A stretch of DNA of 64,000 nucleotides from Escherichia whittamii (GCF_014836715.1 NZ_JACSQI010000003.1:65890-129889), one strand, 5' to 3'; positions 1-9,064 are shown, numbered from the stretch's first letter. Notes: generated by a model from the sequence alone, not told the origin. Program-made: numbers and translations.

Positions 1-474
1 CAGCGCGTCGAGTGTAAAACGCTCCACCTGGGTGAAACAGGGCCAGCCCAGTATTTCCGCCAACAAAAATGGCGTTTGCCCGTTCTGCCCTTCGCTGCTT
101 TGGCAGCCGGTAATGATCAGATCCAGCGGATTCTGGCGCTGCCATTCGGCAATATGTCGGGCGACAAATTCCGGCGCAAAACGCAGATCTGCCGCCGTCT
201 CCAGCAATACAGCTTCCTCAACCCCAAGAGCCGTAAGATAACGCAGCCAGTGCAACGCCCGTTCATCGCCTATGCTTAACGCGGTTAAAGACATCGGCGT
301 GCCGTTTTTTCTCTGCGCCAACAGCAGCGCGGCAGCGGCCTGTTCATCAGCACCGAGTAAACTTCGCAGCAGCGAAACATCCGGTCCGCTATTACCCTGA
401 GCCGCCGCCTGCCACTCTTTTTCCGCCAACATCCCGGCATCCGGTTCGGCTTTAAACGCTAACAGAATGTTCAT
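1..474 (-). CDS. ygcR: Electron transfer flavoprotein beta-like subunit YgcR (partial, 3' end outside window)
   Basis: Minus-strand reading from the ATG at 474 gives MNILLAFKAEPDAGMLAE and stays open to the left edge, so about 158 N-terminal residues are seen. The product matches YgcR, the ETF-beta-like protein expected to pair with YgcQ (alpha-like) to carry electrons from a flavin dehydrogenase; the likely donor here is YgcU. The start lies inside the last 23 bases of ygcS in another frame, with a GAGGTG ribosome binding site, so the two are translationally coupled. The physiological substrate of the whole ygc cluster is unknown. Confidence 0.9.
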   Translation of the reverse strand, partial: MNILLAFKAEPDAGMLAEKEWQAAAQGNSGPDVSLLRSLLGADEQAAAALLLAQRKNGTPMSLTALSIGDERALHWLRYLTALGVEEAVLLETAADLRFAPEFVARHIAEWQRQNPLDLIITGCQSSEGQNGQTPFLLAEILGWPCFTQVERFTLDAL

Positions 475-1801
475 TCACACCTCCCTGTCGTTGCTCTACA
501 TTTCCCGCCGCCACCAGCGGGAGAGCTTTAGTTTCTGGCGCCCATAGCCAGGTCACAACAAAACCAACCAACAACACTGCCGCCAGGAGCAATAAGGTAA
601 CTTGCATTCCCCACTGCGCCAGCACCCACGGCAGCAGGCCAGTACTTACCGCCGCCCCCAACCGACTCATGGCGGTGGCAAAACCGACGCCTAACGAGCG
701 AATGTCGGTAGGAAAACTCTCCGCAGGCAAAATGCCCACCAGATTACTGACCGCCGAAATGGTGGTACTGAAGAGAACAAAAAGCAGCAGCGTTAACGAG
801 CTACCGGAAGGCAAACAGGCCATCACCATCAGCGTTGCCGCCAGTAGCAAAAAACTTCCCAGCAAAAATTTGCGATGGGCCAGCAGGTGCGTCAGAACTA
901 ATCCCAGTAGCGCGCCAACAATCAACAACGCATTAAGCATCAGGCTGGCAGTCAGCGCATCATCCAGACCAATAGTCTGGGCGATGGTCGGCAGCCAGGT
1001 ATAAATAACAAACCACGGGATCACCAGGCAGACAAAGAACACGCTGTTAAACGCCGTGCGTCGCCAGTAGCGCGAAGAGAACAAAGTTTTGATGTGTTTA
1101 TGGGTCGCCGTTGCGACTTCATCGCCCAATAAAACATGGGGACCAAAATAGCGATGCACGATAGCGTGAGCTTCTGCAAAACGTCCCTGGCGTAGCAGCC
1201 AGCGTGGCGATTCTGGCGTTCCCCAGCGTAATAACGTAATCAACAATGCGGGCAGAGCTGCCGATGCCAGCAGCCAGCGCCAGGCCTCCGGGTTTTCGGA
1301 AATAAAGTGATGTCCGGCAATACTTGCCAGCACATAGCCTACGGTCCACACCACGCTGAATGCACCCAGCAAAATACCGCGATGGCGGCGCGGGGAAAAT
1401 TCAGCCAGCAAGGTGTGACCTACTGAGTAATCGCCTCCCAGACCAATGCCGATCAAAATGCGCAGCCCAATCAGCTGTTCTGGCGTAGTGGCGAAATATT
1501 GCAAAAACGAGGCGAACGTAATCAGCATAAAGCTGAAAGTGAAGATTTTTTGCCGACCAATATGGTCGGAGATCCAGCCCAGAACCAGGCTGCCGATAAA
1601 CAGGCCAAGGAGCGCCGAGCCCCCTATCATTCCCGCCATAAACGGCGTCAGTTGCATGGCTGGAGTAAGCTGAATAATGGCGTAACCAATGACGCCAAGA
1701 ACATAACCGTCTGTCAGGTGCGCGCCGAAAGTGAGCGCAGCAATTCGACAGTGAAAACGGTTAAGCGGTAAATCATCCATTCGCACCGGTGAAGTGTTCA
1801 T
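452..1801 (-). CDS. ygcS: MFS transporter, sugar porter type, YgcS
   Basis: A 449-residue inner-membrane carrier of the major facilitator superfamily. About twelve hydrophobic segments are visible. The signature GWISDHIGRQK after TM2 is at residues 75-85, and PESPRWLLRQGR in the central loop is typical of the sugar/aromatic-acid porter branch. An upstream in-frame extension to 1873 exists, but the ATG at 1801 has a GAAGGGG ribosome binding site and gives the usual N-terminus MNTSPVRMDD. It lies between ygcU and ygcR and overlaps ygcR by 23 bases, so it probably imports the substrate handled by the neighbouring oxidoreductases. Substrate unknown. Confidence 0.93.
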   Translation of the reverse strand: MNTSPVRMDDLPLNRFHCRIAALTFGAHLTDGYVLGVIGYAIIQLTPAMQLTPFMAGMIGGSALLGLFIGSLVLGWISDHIGRQKIFTFSFMLITFASFLQYFATTPEQLIGLRILIGIGLGGDYSVGHTLLAEFSPRRHRGILLGAFSVVWTVGYVLASIAGHHFISENPEAWRWLLASAALPALLITLLRWGTPESPRWLLRQGRFAEAHAIVHRYFGPHVLLGDEVATATHKHIKTLFSSRYWRRTAFNSVFFVCLVIPWFVIYTWLPTIAQTIGLDDALTASLMLNALLIVGALLGLVLTHLLAHRKFLLGSFLLLAATLMVMACLPSGSSLTLLLFVLFSTTISAVSNLVGILPAESFPTDIRSLGVGFATAMSRLGAAVSTGLLPWVLAQWGMQVTLLLLAAVLLVGFVVTWLWAPETKALPLVAAGNVEQRQGGVNEHSVSV

Positions 1802-1894
1802 CTTTACCCCTTCATTGTCCGGTAATAAGAACGGCTTCCCGGTTGAGAAGCCGAAAAGGCAACGCCCCGTCATTACGGAACGCTGCCTGACACA

Positions 1895-3349
1895 TTATTT
1901 TTCAATCGGATAGATAGTACCCGTGTTCATAATGCCGTTAGGATCAAACTGTTTTTTCAGCCCTTCCAGCAACGCCCATGCGCTACCATGTTCCAGCTTG
2001 CTCCAGTGAACGCGATGTTTACCAATGCCGTGGTGGTGCACCATCGAACCGCCGAGGCGAATAGTTTCTTCGCAGATAATTTTGTTGAGCGGATTGTGGT
2101 ACTTGTCGATTTCCTCTTCCGGCTTGCAGTCAACAACGTTGTAGTCGTAGACGAAATACATGTTGGTGCCGTTCTGGTAGCTGTGAGAGGAGTGACCGCC
2201 CAACATAGTGATGTCGTCGGCGTGGGGGAATTCAGTACGAATACGGTTTATAACGCTTTCGTAGATTTCGTGGATGCAGCTCCAGCAGCCGGAGACTTCG
2301 GTGGTAAAGCCCATGTTGCCGGTTTTGAGGATCTGCACACGTTCGGCAGCCACTTTATCTGGTCCCCAGTTCAGATGATTAAACCAGGTTTCGATAAGTT
2401 TGCTGTCCACGCGCTGGCATTGCGGGTAGCGGGCAACGATTTCTGCAATCCCTTCGCCCGTGGCCTGTGCGATGCGCGGATTGCCTTCAGCCATAAAGAT
2501 CAGCACGCATTTACCATCGGCAAAATGGGTGAAGTGTTGTGTGCCATCTTCAGCGTCATACAAACGGGCAATCGACGGACGATACCCTTCCACCATGATT
2601 TCACGCAGGATGTTGAAGCCGGTTTTCATGTCTTCCAGGATATAGCCGTAGAAGAGGTTGTTTTCCGGGGTGAATTTAAAGATTTTCACTGTTACTTCAG
2701 TGATATAGCACAGTGCGCCTTCATTGCCGATGATGATGTGACGAATGTCGGGGCCAGCCGCGCGACGCGGCACGTTTTTAATGCGTGTTACGGTGCCATC
2801 TGCCAGTACCGCTTCCAGGCCAACGACCATATCCTCAATTGCGCCGTAGAGTGTGGAGAATTGCCCGATACTGCGGGTTGCCACCAGGCCGCCCATCTGC
2901 GCCAGCGGTTTTGACTGCGGAGAATGCCCCGTGGTGTAGCCTTTTTCACGCAACGCGTTTTCCAGCACTTCCAACGGAACACCGCATTGCGCCGTGGCCT
3001 GCATATTCTCAATATCAATATTAATGATTTGATTCATTGCAGAGCCGTCAAGCACTACCGAGTTTTCCACAACGGTTTCCAGCCCGCCTTCGGTCGCGGA
3101 AGCGCCGGTACGCGGCACACCGTTAATCTTGTGCGCATTCATAAAATTCAGCACACGGGATACTTGCTCTGTAGAGCCAAGTTTTACGACTGCTGCCGGA
3201 ATAGGCAAAGTATAAATACCATGAATATCCGGAAATTTGCGAAAACGGTCAATACTGTTTTTCTTTAATACCGTTTCATCGGTAATTACGCGATCTGCAC
3301 CAACAATTTCCTTTAGCTGGTCGACAATCGCTGCACGAGATAAAGACAT
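1895..3349 (-). CDS. ygcU: FAD-linked oxidase YgcU (VAO/GlcD type)
   Basis: 484 residues, full length. The N-terminal half is an FAD-binding type 4 (PCMH) domain with the flavin loop PRTGASATEGG at about 79-89. The C-terminal half ends with a His-rich VHHHGIGKHRVHW motif, as in the alkyl-dihydroxyacetonephosphate synthase/glycolate oxidase D group. It probably oxidises a hydroxy acid or sugar acid and passes electrons to the ETF-like YgcR/YgcQ pair; that link is inferred from gene order. A 93-base gap separates it from ygcS and 69 bases from ygcW, so one minus-strand operon ygcW-U-S-R-Q is likely. Confidence 0.92.
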   Translation of the reverse strand: MSLSRAAIVDQLKEIVGADRVITDETVLKKNSIDRFRKFPDIHGIYTLPIPAAVVKLGSTEQVSRVLNFMNAHKINGVPRTGASATEGGLETVVENSVVLDGSAMNQIINIDIENMQATAQCGVPLEVLENALREKGYTTGHSPQSKPLAQMGGLVATRSIGQFSTLYGAIEDMVVGLEAVLADGTVTRIKNVPRRAAGPDIRHIIIGNEGALCYITEVTVKIFKFTPENNLFYGYILEDMKTGFNILREIMVEGYRPSIARLYDAEDGTQHFTHFADGKCVLIFMAEGNPRIAQATGEGIAEIVARYPQCQRVDSKLIETWFNHLNWGPDKVAAERVQILKTGNMGFTTEVSGCWSCIHEIYESVINRIRTEFPHADDITMLGGHSSHSYQNGTNMYFVYDYNVVDCKPEEEIDKYHNPLNKIICEETIRLGGSMVHHHGIGKHRVHWSKLEHGSAWALLEGLKKQFDPNGIMNTGTIYPIEK

Positions 3350-3418
3350 AGTAATTCCTTCCTGATAATAAAAATGGAATGGTCATTAATAAAAGAAAGC
3401 AGAAACCACCGTTATGGA

Positions 3419-4204
3419 TTAGCGCACTAAATAACCGCCATCGACCACTAATAAATGCCCGTTAACATAATTTGAAGCCGGGCTTGCGAGGAACACGGCT
3501 GCGCCCATTAAATCCTGAGTATCGCCCCAACGGTTTGCTGGAATATGATCAAGAACGCGCTGGTTAGTCTCTGGATTACTACGGGTCGCCAGGGTGATAT
3601 CGGTAGCGTAATATCCAGGAGCAATACCATTCACCTGAATATTATATTGGCCTAATTCATCGCAATAGGCTTTGGTGAATCCGGCAAGGGCGTGTTTAGT
3701 TGCAGAATATGCGGGTGACCATTGGCCACCTAAGTAAGAGAACAATGAACAGATATTAATGATTTTACCGCTTTTCTGCGGGATCATAATTTTTGCTGCT
3801 TCATAGCTTAACTCGAATGCGGCGGTCAGATTCACATCAATCATTGGATCCCAGTCGGCACGACCGAAGTCCAGCACCTTATTCAGCTTACAAATACCGG
3901 CATTGTTAACCAGAATATCGACTGTGCCGAAACGCTCACAGCAGGCAGCGATAATCTTCTGCGGCACGCCTTCTGCGGTGATATCCACCTGCATGAAGTC
4001 CACTTCAACACCCTGTTTTTCAATCATTTCCTTTGTTTCGCCGTTATCTTTGACGAAGCTTGGAATAAAAATATTTGCACCTGCTTTGGCCAGCGCCATT
4101 GCAAATGCCTGGCCTAAACCGCTATTCCCGCCGGTAACAATTGCTGTTTTACCTTTCAGGGAGAAAAAATCCATTGAGAACGCATTGAGAGATTCGATTG
4201 ACAT
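3419..4204 (-). CDS. ygcW: Short-chain dehydrogenase/reductase YgcW
   Basis: A 261-residue classical SDR. It shows the dinucleotide site TGGNSGLGQ (24-32), the NNAG element, and the active-site YSATK (Tyr-x-x-x-Lys) with its upstream Ser. It resembles 2-deoxy-D-gluconate 3-dehydrogenases, so it probably oxidises a sugar acid with NAD(P). The reading frame is open to 4279, but that part overlaps a terminator hairpin in the leader. The ATG at 4204 has a GGAG ribosome binding site seven bases away and gives the family's normal start (MSIESLNAF). It is probably the first gene of the minus-strand operon and is divergent from yqcE. Confidence 0.92.
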   Translation of the reverse strand: MSIESLNAFSMDFFSLKGKTAIVTGGNSGLGQAFAMALAKAGANIFIPSFVKDNGETKEMIEKQGVEVDFMQVDITAEGVPQKIIAACCERFGTVDILVNNAGICKLNKVLDFGRADWDPMIDVNLTAAFELSYEAAKIMIPQKSGKIINICSLFSYLGGQWSPAYSATKHALAGFTKAYCDELGQYNIQVNGIAPGYYATDITLATRSNPETNQRVLDHIPANRWGDTQDLMGAAVFLASPASNYVNGHLLVVDGGYLVR

Positions 4205-4228
4205 AGTTAGCTCCAATTTCCGTAAGGC

Positions 4229-4275
4229 AAAAAAAAAGAAAGGTAACTTCCCCCGCGAGAGGGAAGTTACCTTTC
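4229..4275 (-). terminator. Intrinsic terminator in the ygcW leader (probable attenuator)
   Basis: Perfect 15-bp stem (4238-4252 with 4261-4275), 8-base loop, then nine U on the minus-strand RNA (plus-strand A run 4229-4237). It lies between the probable promoter and the ygcW ribosome binding site, so it would stop transcription before the gene unless opened. Just upstream, 4278-4302 forms a second hairpin (8-bp stem). Its loop carries AGUUACC, complementary to GGUAACU in the 5' arm of the terminator, so a competing antiterminator pairing is possible. Confidence 0.8.
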
Positions 4276-4328
4276 TCATTATCTCTGGTAACTGGAGATA
4301 ATTTTTAGCATAAGGGCATAACTGCTAA

Positions 4329-4344
4329 TGTGATCGTAATCACA
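4329..4344. promoter_or_regulatory. CRP box between ygcW and yqcE
   Basis: The sequence TGTGATCGTAATCACA has both consensus CRP half-sites (TGTGA-N6-TCACA) intact. It lies in the shared divergent region, 125 bases from the ygcW start and 179 bases from the yqcE start, so cAMP-CRP may activate both arms. Confidence 0.8.
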
Positions 4345-4450
4345 GAGTGTTGTTCGTATTATCAAATAGTTTTAAAAAGCAGAAGCGTGATTACTCTCAC
4401 ACAACACCTTTTCTTTCCATGTTATTTCTTATTGCAATTACTAGAGAGCT

Positions 4451-4498
4451 GAGAAAAGTAATCCACCTGAAAGGGCGGCTTACTTTTCTCTTTTTTTT
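4451..4498 (+). terminator. Intrinsic terminator in the yqcE leader (probable attenuator)
   Basis: Outer 10-bp stem GAGAAAAGTA/TACTTTTCTC (4451-4460, 4481-4490), a G/C-rich upper stem with a GAAA tetraloop, then eight T (4491-4498). It ends 24 bases before the yqcE start. Upstream, ATTACTCTC at 4390-4398 can pair with parts of the 5' arm, suggesting a competing structure here too, though weaker than on the ygcW side. Confidence 0.75.
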
Positions 4499-4522
4499 GT
4501 CTATTATAAATGGGAATACGAT

Positions 4523-5800
4523 ATGCAACACAACTCATATCGCCGTTGGATAACCCTCGCGATAATTAGTTTTAGCGGCGGAGTTAGTTTTGACCTGGCT
4601 TATTTACGTTATATTTATCAAATTCCCATGGCGAAATTTATGGGATTCAGCAATACCGAGATAGGTTTAATAATGAGTACCTTTGGTATTGCGGCTATTA
4701 TTCTTTATGCCCCCAGCGGGGTTATTGCCGATAAATTTTCACACCGCAAAATGATTACTTCCGCGATGATCATTACCGGATTGCTGGGTCTGCTAATGGC
4801 AACGTATCCACCACTATGGGTAATGCTCTGTATTCAAGTCGCCTTTGCGATAACGACGATTTTAATGCTGTGGTCGGTGTCGATAAAAGCCGCCTCATTG
4901 CTGGGCGATCATAGCGAGCAAGGGAAGATCATGGGCTGGATGGAAGGGCTACGTGGCGTTGGTGTAATGTCGCTGGCGGTGTTTACCATGTGGGTCTTTT
5001 CTCGCTTCGCTCCGGATGACAGCGCCAGCCTGAAAACGGTCATCATCATCTACAGTGTGGTATACATGCTGCTGGGGGTTTTGTGCTGGTTTTTTGTGAG
5101 CGATAACAACCAGTTGCGCAATACCAACAACGAAGATAAACAGTCATTCCAACTTAGCGACATCCTGGCCGTGTTGCGTATCAGCACCACCTGGTATTGC
5201 AGTATGGTCATTTTTGGCGTCTTCACTATCTACGCCATCCTGAGTTACTCCACTAACTATCTCACCGAGATGTACGGCATGTCGCTGGTGGCGGCAAGCT
5301 ATATGGGGATTGTGATCAACAAAATCTTCCGCGCCCTGTGCGGCCCACTTGGCGGCATCATCACCACCTACAGCAAAGTGAAATCCCCTACCCGTGTGAT
5401 CCAAATCCTTTCCGTGGTCGGTTTGCTGGCATTGATTGCCCTGCTGGCGACTAACTCTAATCCGCAATCTGTCGCGATGGGGATTGGCCTGATTTTGCTG
5501 CTGGGATTCACCTGCTACGCCTCACGCGGGCTTTACTGGGCCTGCCCCGGCGAAGCGAGGACACCGTCTTACATTATGGGAACCACCGTGGGGATTTGTT
5601 CGGTGATTGGTTTCCTGCCAGATGTCTTCGTTTACCCGATTATCGGCCACTGGCAGGACACCCTGCCCGCAGCAGAAGCCTACCGTAACATGTGGCTGAT
5701 GGGCATGGTGGCGCTCGGCATGGTGATCGTCTTTACCTTTTTGCTGTTCCAAAAAATTCGTACTGCTGATAGCGCCCCCGCAATGGCTAACAGCAAGTAA
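4523..5800 (+). CDS. yqcE: MFS transporter YqcE
   Basis: A 425-residue polytopic inner-membrane protein with about twelve hydrophobic segments. The MFS loop motif GVIADKFSHRK lies near residues 68-78. It is the first gene of a plus-strand pair with the kinase gene ygcE (26-base gap), so it probably imports the sugar or polyol that YgcE phosphorylates. It is divergent from ygcW across a 318-base region with a CRP box and two attenuator-like hairpins. Substrate unknown. Confidence 0.92.
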   Translation: MQHNSYRRWITLAIISFSGGVSFDLAYLRYIYQIPMAKFMGFSNTEIGLIMSTFGIAAIILYAPSGVIADKFSHRKMITSAMIITGLLGLLMATYPPLWVMLCIQVAFAITTILMLWSVSIKAASLLGDHSEQGKIMGWMEGLRGVGVMSLAVFTMWVFSRFAPDDSASLKTVIIIYSVVYMLLGVLCWFFVSDNNQLRNTNNEDKQSFQLSDILAVLRISTTWYCSMVIFGVFTIYAILSYSTNYLTEMYGMSLVAASYMGIVINKIFRALCGPLGGIITTYSKVKSPTRVIQILSVVGLLALIALLATNSNPQSVAMGIGLILLLGFTCYASRGLYWACPGEARTPSYIMGTTVGICSVIGFLPDVFVYPIIGHWQDTLPAAEAYRNMWLMGMVALGMVIVFTFLLFQKIRTADSAPAMANSK

Positions 5801-5826
5801 GCCCCAAAAATTACAGGAGAAAAATC

Positions 5827-7305
5827 ATGTCGAAAAAATACATCATAGGGATTGATGGCGGAAGTCAGAGCACAAAAGTGGTGATGTACGATCTGGAAGG
5901 TAACGTGGTTTGCGAAGGCAAAGGCTTATTACAACCGATGCACACGCCAGATGCCGATACCGCAGAGCATCCTGACGACGATTTGTGGGCATCATTATGT
6001 TTTGCCGGTCACGATTTAATGAGCCAGTTTGCCGGGAATAAAGAAGATATTGTCGGCATCGGACTGGGATCAATCCGTTGCTGCCGCGCGTTATTGAAAG
6101 CCGATGGCACGCCTGCCGCACCGTTGATTAGCTGGCAGGATGCCCGTGTCACCCGCCCTTACGAACATACTAATCCTGACGTGGCGTATGTCACCTCTTT
6201 TTCAGGTTACCTGACGCATCGCTTAACGGGCGAATTTAAGGACAATATCGCTAACTATTTTGGCCAGTGGCCGGTGGATTATAAGACCTGGGCATGGAGT
6301 GAAGATGCTGCGGTAATGGAGAAGTTTAATATCCCCCGCCAGATGCTTTTTGATGTGCAAATGCCTGGCACCGTCCTTGGGCATATCACACCGCAAGCCG
6401 CGCTCGCGACGCATTTCCCGGCTGGACTGCCCGTAGTTTGTACCACCAGCGATAAACCAGTAGAAGCACTGGGAGCCGGGTTACTGGATGATGAAACGGC
6501 GGTGATTTCTCTTGGCACCTACATCGCGCTGATGATGAACGGTAAAGCACTGCCGAAAGATCCGCTGGCGTACTGGCCGATTATGTCTTCTATTCCGCAA
6601 ACGTTGCTGTATGAAGGTTATGGTATCCGCAAAGGCATGTGGACAGTGAGTTGGCTGCGCGACATGTTGGGCGAGTCGTTAATTCAGGATGCCAAAGCCC
6701 AGGATCTTTCACCGGAAGATTTACTCAACAACAAGGCATCTTACGTGCCACCAGGTTGTAATGGGCTGATGACGGTGCTGGACTGGCTGACCAATCCGTG
6801 GGAACCGTATAAACGCGGGATTATGATCGGTTTTGATTCCAGCATGGATTACGCATGGATTTATCGTTCGATTCTGGAAAGCGTGGCGCTGACGCTGAAG
6901 AACAACTACGACAATATGTGTCATGAAATGAATCACTTTGCGAAGCATGTGATCATTACTGGCGGCGGTTCGAACAGCGATCTGTTTATGCAAATTTTTG
7001 CCGATGTGTTCAACCTTCCTGCACGACGTAATGCTATTAACGGCTGTGCAAGCCTGGGAGCAGCGATCAACACGGCTGTAGGGCTTGGTCTGTATCCGGA
7101 TTACGCAACGGCTGTCGACAAAATGGTTCGCGTGAAAGATATCTTTATGCCGATTGAGAGCAATGCCAAACGCTACGATGCGATGAATAAAGGCATTTTC
7201 AAAGAGTTAACCAAACACACTGATGTGATCCTGAAAAAATCGTATGAAGTGATGCATGGTGAGCTGGGGAAAACGGACGCTATTCAAAGCTGGTCGAATG
7301 CATAA
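5827..7305 (+). CDS. ygcE: FGGY-family carbohydrate kinase YgcE
   Basis: 492 residues. The N-terminal phosphate-binding motif GIDGGSQSTK (8-17) and the C-terminal ITGGGSNSDLFMQIFADV ATP-site motif place it in the FGGY kinases of the actin-like ATPase fold. The ribosome binding site AGGAG lies seven bases before the ATG. Its partner is the MFS gene yqcE directly upstream. The sugar is not known. Together with YgcW and YgcU it suggests a pathway with import, oxidation and phosphorylation steps. Confidence 0.92.
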   Translation: MSKKYIIGIDGGSQSTKVVMYDLEGNVVCEGKGLLQPMHTPDADTAEHPDDDLWASLCFAGHDLMSQFAGNKEDIVGIGLGSIRCCRALLKADGTPAAPLISWQDARVTRPYEHTNPDVAYVTSFSGYLTHRLTGEFKDNIANYFGQWPVDYKTWAWSEDAAVMEKFNIPRQMLFDVQMPGTVLGHITPQAALATHFPAGLPVVCTTSDKPVEALGAGLLDDETAVISLGTYIALMMNGKALPKDPLAYWPIMSSIPQTLLYEGYGIRKGMWTVSWLRDMLGESLIQDAKAQDLSPEDLLNNKASYVPPGCNGLMTVLDWLTNPWEPYKRGIMIGFDSSMDYAWIYRSILESVALTLKNNYDNMCHEMNHFAKHVIITGGGSNSDLFMQIFADVFNLPARRNAINGCASLGAAINTAVGLGLYPDYATAVDKMVRVKDIFMPIESNAKRYDAMNKGIFKELTKHTDVILKKSYEVMHGELGKTDAIQSWSNA

Positions 7306-7346
7306 GTGGAGAGAACGGGCGGGAAACTGCCCTGAACATACCTGAA

Positions 7347-7374
7347 TGGTTATCCCCGCTGACGCGGGGAACTC
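7347..7374. CRISPR. Single degenerate type I-E CRISPR repeat (CRISPR2 remnant)
   Basis: The 28 bases hold ATCCCCGCTGACGCGGGGAA, the inverted-repeat core of the E. coli type I-E repeat in reverse orientation. Compared with the canonical 29-mer, one T is missing from the TTT run and the stem differs at one position. No second repeat or spacer is found within the 299-base ygcE-queE gap, exactly where K-12 carries the CRISPR2 array. No cas gene is in the window. Confidence 0.85.
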
Positions 7375-7604
7375 TCTAAACATAATCTATTATTAATTAA
7401 TGATTTTTTAAGCCAGTCACAATCAACCAAACTCCAACGTAATAATTTTCACTCCTACGAAAATTAACGCCACAGAATTTGTAGAGAATGACAATGATTA
7501 GTCCAGGATGGGCAAAATGGATGAGTTTTTAGAGGTGACAAACAATATAAATGAGTGGAGTTCTTTACAGGTTCCACCCATTTATAACGCTTATAAATGT
7601 TTAA
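7375..7604. other. ygcE-queE intergenic remainder
   Basis: AT-rich, without a gene. The only structure seen is an imperfect hairpin at about 7551-7587 (AAATGAGTGG with CCACCCATTT) next to the queE 3' end, which may act as a queE terminator although the U-run is poor. Confidence 0.4.
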
Positions 7605-8276
7605 TCAGGCAATATTTAAATATTTATGCGTTTGCATAGACAAACGCCAGTTGCGCGCAATGCAGGTATCGATACATAAACGCGTAGCATCTTCCTTCTG
7701 GCTAATTGGCTGAAGTGCAATGACTCGCGGTTTATCATCGGTCAGCGTCGCCAGCAATTCATCCAGTGCTTCGATATCACGTACGCGTCCAACGGGGTGT
7801 TTGATTTCGTTAGCTCGCTCCAGTGCTTGCGATAACACCTCATAGCCGCCACGCATGTTCAGCTTTGGCGACACGGTGACCCAGGTATTCGGCGTACAAC
7901 GCACTTCATGAGTACCGCTGGTTTCTATCTGGCAACTAAAACCGTTCTTTTCGAGCAGGTCTGTCAGTGGCAGCAAATCATGAATACAAGGTTCACCCCC
8001 CGTAATCACCACGTGACGCGCGGTGTATCCCTGACGACCAATGACTGCGAGCAAGTCTTCACTGCTTGCTGCTCCCCACTTATCACTCTCTTTCGTTTTA
8101 CCCAGAATGCTGAAAAGTGAGACTTCCCGATCCTCAAGCTTTTCCCATGTGTGTTTGGTGTCGCACCAGGCACAGCCGACCGGGCATCCCTGTAAACGAA
8201 TAAAAATAGCGGGGACGCCGGTAAAGTAACCCTCACCTTGCAGGGTCTGGAACATCTCGTTAATCGGGTACTGCAT
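7605..8276 (-). CDS. queE: 7-carboxy-7-deazaguanine synthase QueE
   Basis: 223 residues. A radical SAM enzyme that contracts 6-carboxy-5,6,7,8-tetrahydropterin to 7-carboxy-7-deazaguanine in queuosine/preQ0 synthesis. The [4Fe-4S] motif is Cys31-x3-Cys35-x2-Cys38 (QGCPVGCAWC), followed by the SAM-site VVITGGEPC. Cytoplasmic. It stands alone on the minus strand; QueF, a later enzyme of the pathway, is coded at 30160. The length equals that of K-12 QueE. Confidence 0.95.
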   Translation of the reverse strand: MQYPINEMFQTLQGEGYFTGVPAIFIRLQGCPVGCAWCDTKHTWEKLEDREVSLFSILGKTKESDKWGAASSEDLLAVIGRQGYTARHVVITGGEPCIHDLLPLTDLLEKNGFSCQIETSGTHEVRCTPNTWVTVSPKLNMRGGYEVLSQALERANEIKHPVGRVRDIEALDELLATLTDDKPRVIALQPISQKEDATRLCIDTCIARNWRLSMQTHKYLNIA

Positions 8277-8448
8277 AGCATTCTCTGTAAAGTGGATAAT
8301 TGTTAATTATTGCAGATCTCGCCGCAATATTCATGCTTTATTAACATTCTGTTACAGGCAGGTTTAACGTAAAAAGTGGCTCAGATCATTAAGAATAAAG
8401 TGAAACGGCGTATTATGTTTTAAAGGATTAAATAAAAGGAATTTAAAC

Positions 8449-9051
8449 ATGTTTAGAATATTCATCGTATTTATATTTATTTTCAATTTATCAGGTTGCG
8501 GTTATAACGATATTCAAACCTATGATGAACAGGTCAATGCCTCCTGGTCAGAAGTATTGAATCAGTATCAACGCCGTGCCGATCTTATTCCTAATCTTGT
8601 CGCCAGCATTAAAGGTTATTCCAGCCATGAAAAAGAGGTGCTGGAGGCCGTTACGTTAGCTCGTAGTCAGGCTAATCGTGCCAGCAGCGATCTTCAACAA
8701 ACGCCAGAAGATGAGCAAAAATTACAAGCCTGGCAACAAGCTCAGGCCCAGGTGACTCGCACTCTCGGGCAGTTAACGATTATTAGTGAGCGTTATCCAG
8801 AATTAAAGGCCCAGGAACTCTATCAAAATTTAATGGTACAACTCGAAGGAAGCGAAAATAGAATTGCTGTCGCGCGAGGAAGATATATTAAAGCCATTGA
8901 ACAATATAATGTCACCATCCGCAAATTTCCCGCTGTATTAACGGCAAAGGTCATGGATTACACACCAAAGAAAAATTATTTGCCGGATGATGTCGCCGCA
9001 GTAAGTAAAGCCCCGACAATAGATTTTAGCCAGAATACTAATACTCATTAA
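8449..9051 (+). CDS. LemA-family lipoprotein
   Basis: 200 residues. It begins with a hydrophobic signal ending in the lipobox LSGC (Cys17), so the mature protein is probably lipid-anchored. The rest is the helical LemA domain, with the usual YDEQVNASWSEVLNQYQRRADLIPNL-type opening (first half at about 25-50) and TLGQLTIISERYPEL near 105-119. LemA proteins have no settled function in enterobacteria; they often sit beside TPM-domain genes, as here (13-base gap to the next gene). Codon use and base composition are AT-richer than eno/pyrG next door. I do not recall a lemA-like gene at this place in K-12. Confidence 0.85.
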   Translation: MFRIFIVFIFIFNLSGCGYNDIQTYDEQVNASWSEVLNQYQRRADLIPNLVASIKGYSSHEKEVLEAVTLARSQANRASSDLQQTPEDEQKLQAWQQAQAQVTRTLGQLTIISERYPELKAQELYQNLMVQLEGSENRIAVARGRYIKAIEQYNVTIRKFPAVLTAKVMDYTPKKNYLPDDVAAVSKAPTIDFSQNTNTH

Positions 9052-9064
9052 GCAGAGAAGTCAT

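Noticed and set aside
1988..2914. 308-codon open frame on the plus strand
   Set aside because: Antisense to ygcU with no recognisable domain.
4205..4279. N-terminal extension of YgcW
   Set aside because: It covers the leader terminator, and the internal ATG at 4204 has a good ribosome binding site and the family's start.
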